From positions 868,001 to 932,000 of the forward strand of contig UYIL01000003.1 of NCBI GenBank assembly GCA_900618065.1: 64,000 nt of DNA, in the 5' to 3' direction. Below are positions 62,690-64,000 of this stretch, in pieces. The first letter of the stretch is position 1. Every line of letters starts with the position of its first letter. Position numbers and translations under genes: made by a program. This DNA is from Streptococcus thermophilus. GTDB lineage: Bacteria > Actinomycetota > Actinomycetes > Mycobacteriales > Mycobacteriaceae. The notes below the pieces were generated by a model. It saw only the letters and a list, made by a program, of their open reading frames with translations. It was not told the origin of the DNA and ran no database searches.

Positions 62690-64000
62690 CCCGCACACCC
62701 ATCAAACGCGCCCTGATCAGTGTTTTCGATAAGACGGGCTTGGATGAGCTCGCGGCTGCACTCGCTGAGGCCGGCGTGGAGATCGTCTCGACCGGTTCGA
62801 CAGCGCAGCGCATTAAGGACGCTGGCGCGAACGTGACCGAGGTTGCGGAGCTCACCGGCTTCCCGGAGGTGCTGGATGGCCGTGTGAAGACGCTGCACCC
62901 GCGCGTTCACGCCGGCATCCTGGCGGACCTGCGCAAGGATGAGCACGCTAAGCAGATCCGGGAGCTCGGCGTAGAGCCGTTCGAGCTTGTCGTAGTCAAC
63001 CTTTACCCGTTCAGCGAGACAGTTGACTCCGGCGCGGGCTTCGACGAGGTCGTAGAAATGATCGACATTGGCGGGCCCTCGATGGTGCGCGCAGCCGCGA
63101 AAAACCACCCGTCCGTTGCGGTCGTTGTGGACCCGGCCCGCTACGGCGAGGTTATCGAGGCCGTGCGCAGCGGCGGCTTCGACGAGGGGGAGCGCCGCCA
63201 GCTCGCGGCTGACGCGTTCAAGCACACGGCGCTTTACGACGCTGCGGTTTCCACCTGGTTCGCCGACCAACGTGGCGCAGACGGCACCGCGACACAAAAG
63301 ACGACTTTGCGCTACGGCGAGAACCCGCACCAGTCCGCGCAGCTCATCTCCGACGGCACGGGGTTGGCTGGCGCTACCCAGCGCGGCGGCAAGGAAATGT
63401 CCTACAACAACTACCAGGATGCTGATGCGGCATGGCGTGCCTGCTGGGACCACGAGCGGCCGTGCGTGGCCGTAATCAAGCACGCGAACCCGTGCGGGAT
63501 CGCGGTTTCCGACACCTCTATCGCAGACGCTCACTTCAAGGCCCACGCCTGCGACCCAGTCAGCGCCTACGGTGGCGTGATTGCCTCCAACCGCGAGGTC
63601 ACTGTGGAGATGGCTGAGCAGGTCGCCCCGATTTTCACTGAGGTCATCATCGCCCCGAGCTTTGCCGACGACGCGCTGGAGCTGCTGCAAACCAAAAAGA
63701 ACCTGCGCATCCTCACCGCTGATCAGCCGGAGCGCGCGGGCAAGGAGATTAAGCAGATCTCCGGCGGCACGCTCATCCAGGAACGCGACATCTACCAGGC
63801 GGAGGGCGACAAGCCGGAGAATTGGGAGCTGGCCGCCGGTGAGCCAGCCGATGAGCAGACCCTGGCGGACCTCGCGTTCGCATGGAACGCTGTGCGCTGC
63901 GTGAAGTCCAACGCGATCCTTATCGCTCACGACGGTGCCGCAGTAGGCGTGGGCATGGGGCAGGTCAACCGTCTCGACTCCGCCCGTTTGGCTGTCGAGC
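62686..64000 (+). CDS. purH: Bifunctional purine biosynthesis protein PurH, 5' part
   Basis: This gene is cut by the window end after 438 codons of about 520. PurH carries out the last two steps of IMP synthesis: AICAR formylation and IMP cyclohydrolase. The N-terminal IMPCH domain has [50 protein letters not shown] and [17 protein letters not shown]. The AICAR transformylase part has [14 protein letters not shown] and [13 protein letters not shown]. The ATG overlaps the purN stop, so the two are translationally coupled. Confidence 0.93.
   Translation, partial: MTRTPIKRALISVFDKTGLDELAAALAEAGVEIVSTGSTAQRIKDAGANVTEVAELTGFPEVLDGRVKTLHPRVHAGILADLRKDEHAKQIRELGVEPFELVVVNLYPFSETVDSGAGFDEVVEMIDIGGPSMVRAAAKNHPSVAVVVDPARYGEVIEAVRSGGFDEGERRQLAADAFKHTALYDAAVSTWFADQRGADGTATQKTTLRYGENPHQSAQLISDGTGLAGATQRGGKEMSYNNYQDADAAWRACWDHERPCVAVIKHANPCGIAVSDTSIADAHFKAHACDPVSAYGGVIASNREVTVEMAEQVAPIFTEVIIAPSFADDALELLQTKKNLRILTADQPERAGKEIKQISGGTLIQERDIYQAEGDKPENWELAAGEPADEQTLADLAFAWNAVRCVKSNAILIAHDGAAVGVGMGQVNRLDSARLAVE

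Overview
The window is a chromosomal segment of a high-GC actinobacterium, almost certainly a Corynebacterium species. The evidence is gene content and order: rpf1 with cspB; serC, gltA and an FKBP isomerase; a DUF485 gene with mctC; dfrA, thyA and cysQ; lhr with a Nei-type glycosylase; pgi, chorismate mutase and pcrA; perM, purN and purH. It also has SepH, an XPB-type helicase, a mycoredoxin, a DUF1906 protein, an IS1249-type element and several starts that look leaderless. The species cannot be named from this sequence.

Layout. 1-1300: 3' end of an rRNA operon (23S, 5S), then a TauE/SafE exporter. 2.4-9.8 kb: a phosphate-scavenging block on the minus strand with a secreted metallophosphatase lipoprotein, the Ugp glycerol-3-phosphate ABC importer and a glycerophosphodiesterase; PhoR-like direct repeats lie in front of ugpA. 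9.9-17.6 kb: an XPB helicase and its helicase-associated partner, separated by an orphan ParD antitoxin and an Xre/membrane protein/ABC-2 exporter module. 17.6-21.8 kb: rpf1 behind a ydaO-type (c-di-AMP) riboswitch, cspB and envelope proteins. 21.9-32.7 kb: purine permease, SpoU methyltransferase, SepH, serC, gltA, FKBP, aldo/keto reductase and the monocarboxylate transporter mctC.

32.9-38.7 kb is an accessory stretch: a Tat-exported DUF1906 protein, genes resembling integrative-element accessory genes, a broken glycerophosphodiesterase, a TetR/acetyltransferase pair, a transposase remnant and tRNA-Arg(CCT). 38.8-41.2 kb carries mycoredoxin, dfrA, thyA and cysQ. Next comes an AlbA_2/GHKL-type regulator gene bounded by near-identical 46-bp direct repeats, then lhr (1573 codons), a glycosylase, DedA, a GCS2-family ligase, pgi and a MhuD-like heme-degrading enzyme. 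53.1-54.5 kb holds a nuclease-like gene between two copies of an 85-bp repeat. 54.5-64 kb: chorismate mutase, pcrA, two M23 endopeptidases separated by an intact IS1249-type insertion with an 8-bp target duplication, perM, purN and the start of purH.

Non-gene signals of most interest are: (i) a dispersed 85-bp element with inverted termini (four copies of exactly 85 bp and one diverged copy); (ii) the repeats around the AlbA_2 gene, one a perfect 18-bp hairpin over the inferred lhr promoter; and (iii) a 10-bp word, CGTCGATAAG, found 15 times between 9.9 and 56.3 kb. Coordinates come from reading the sequence; family names come from recognising motifs, since no database search was possible.
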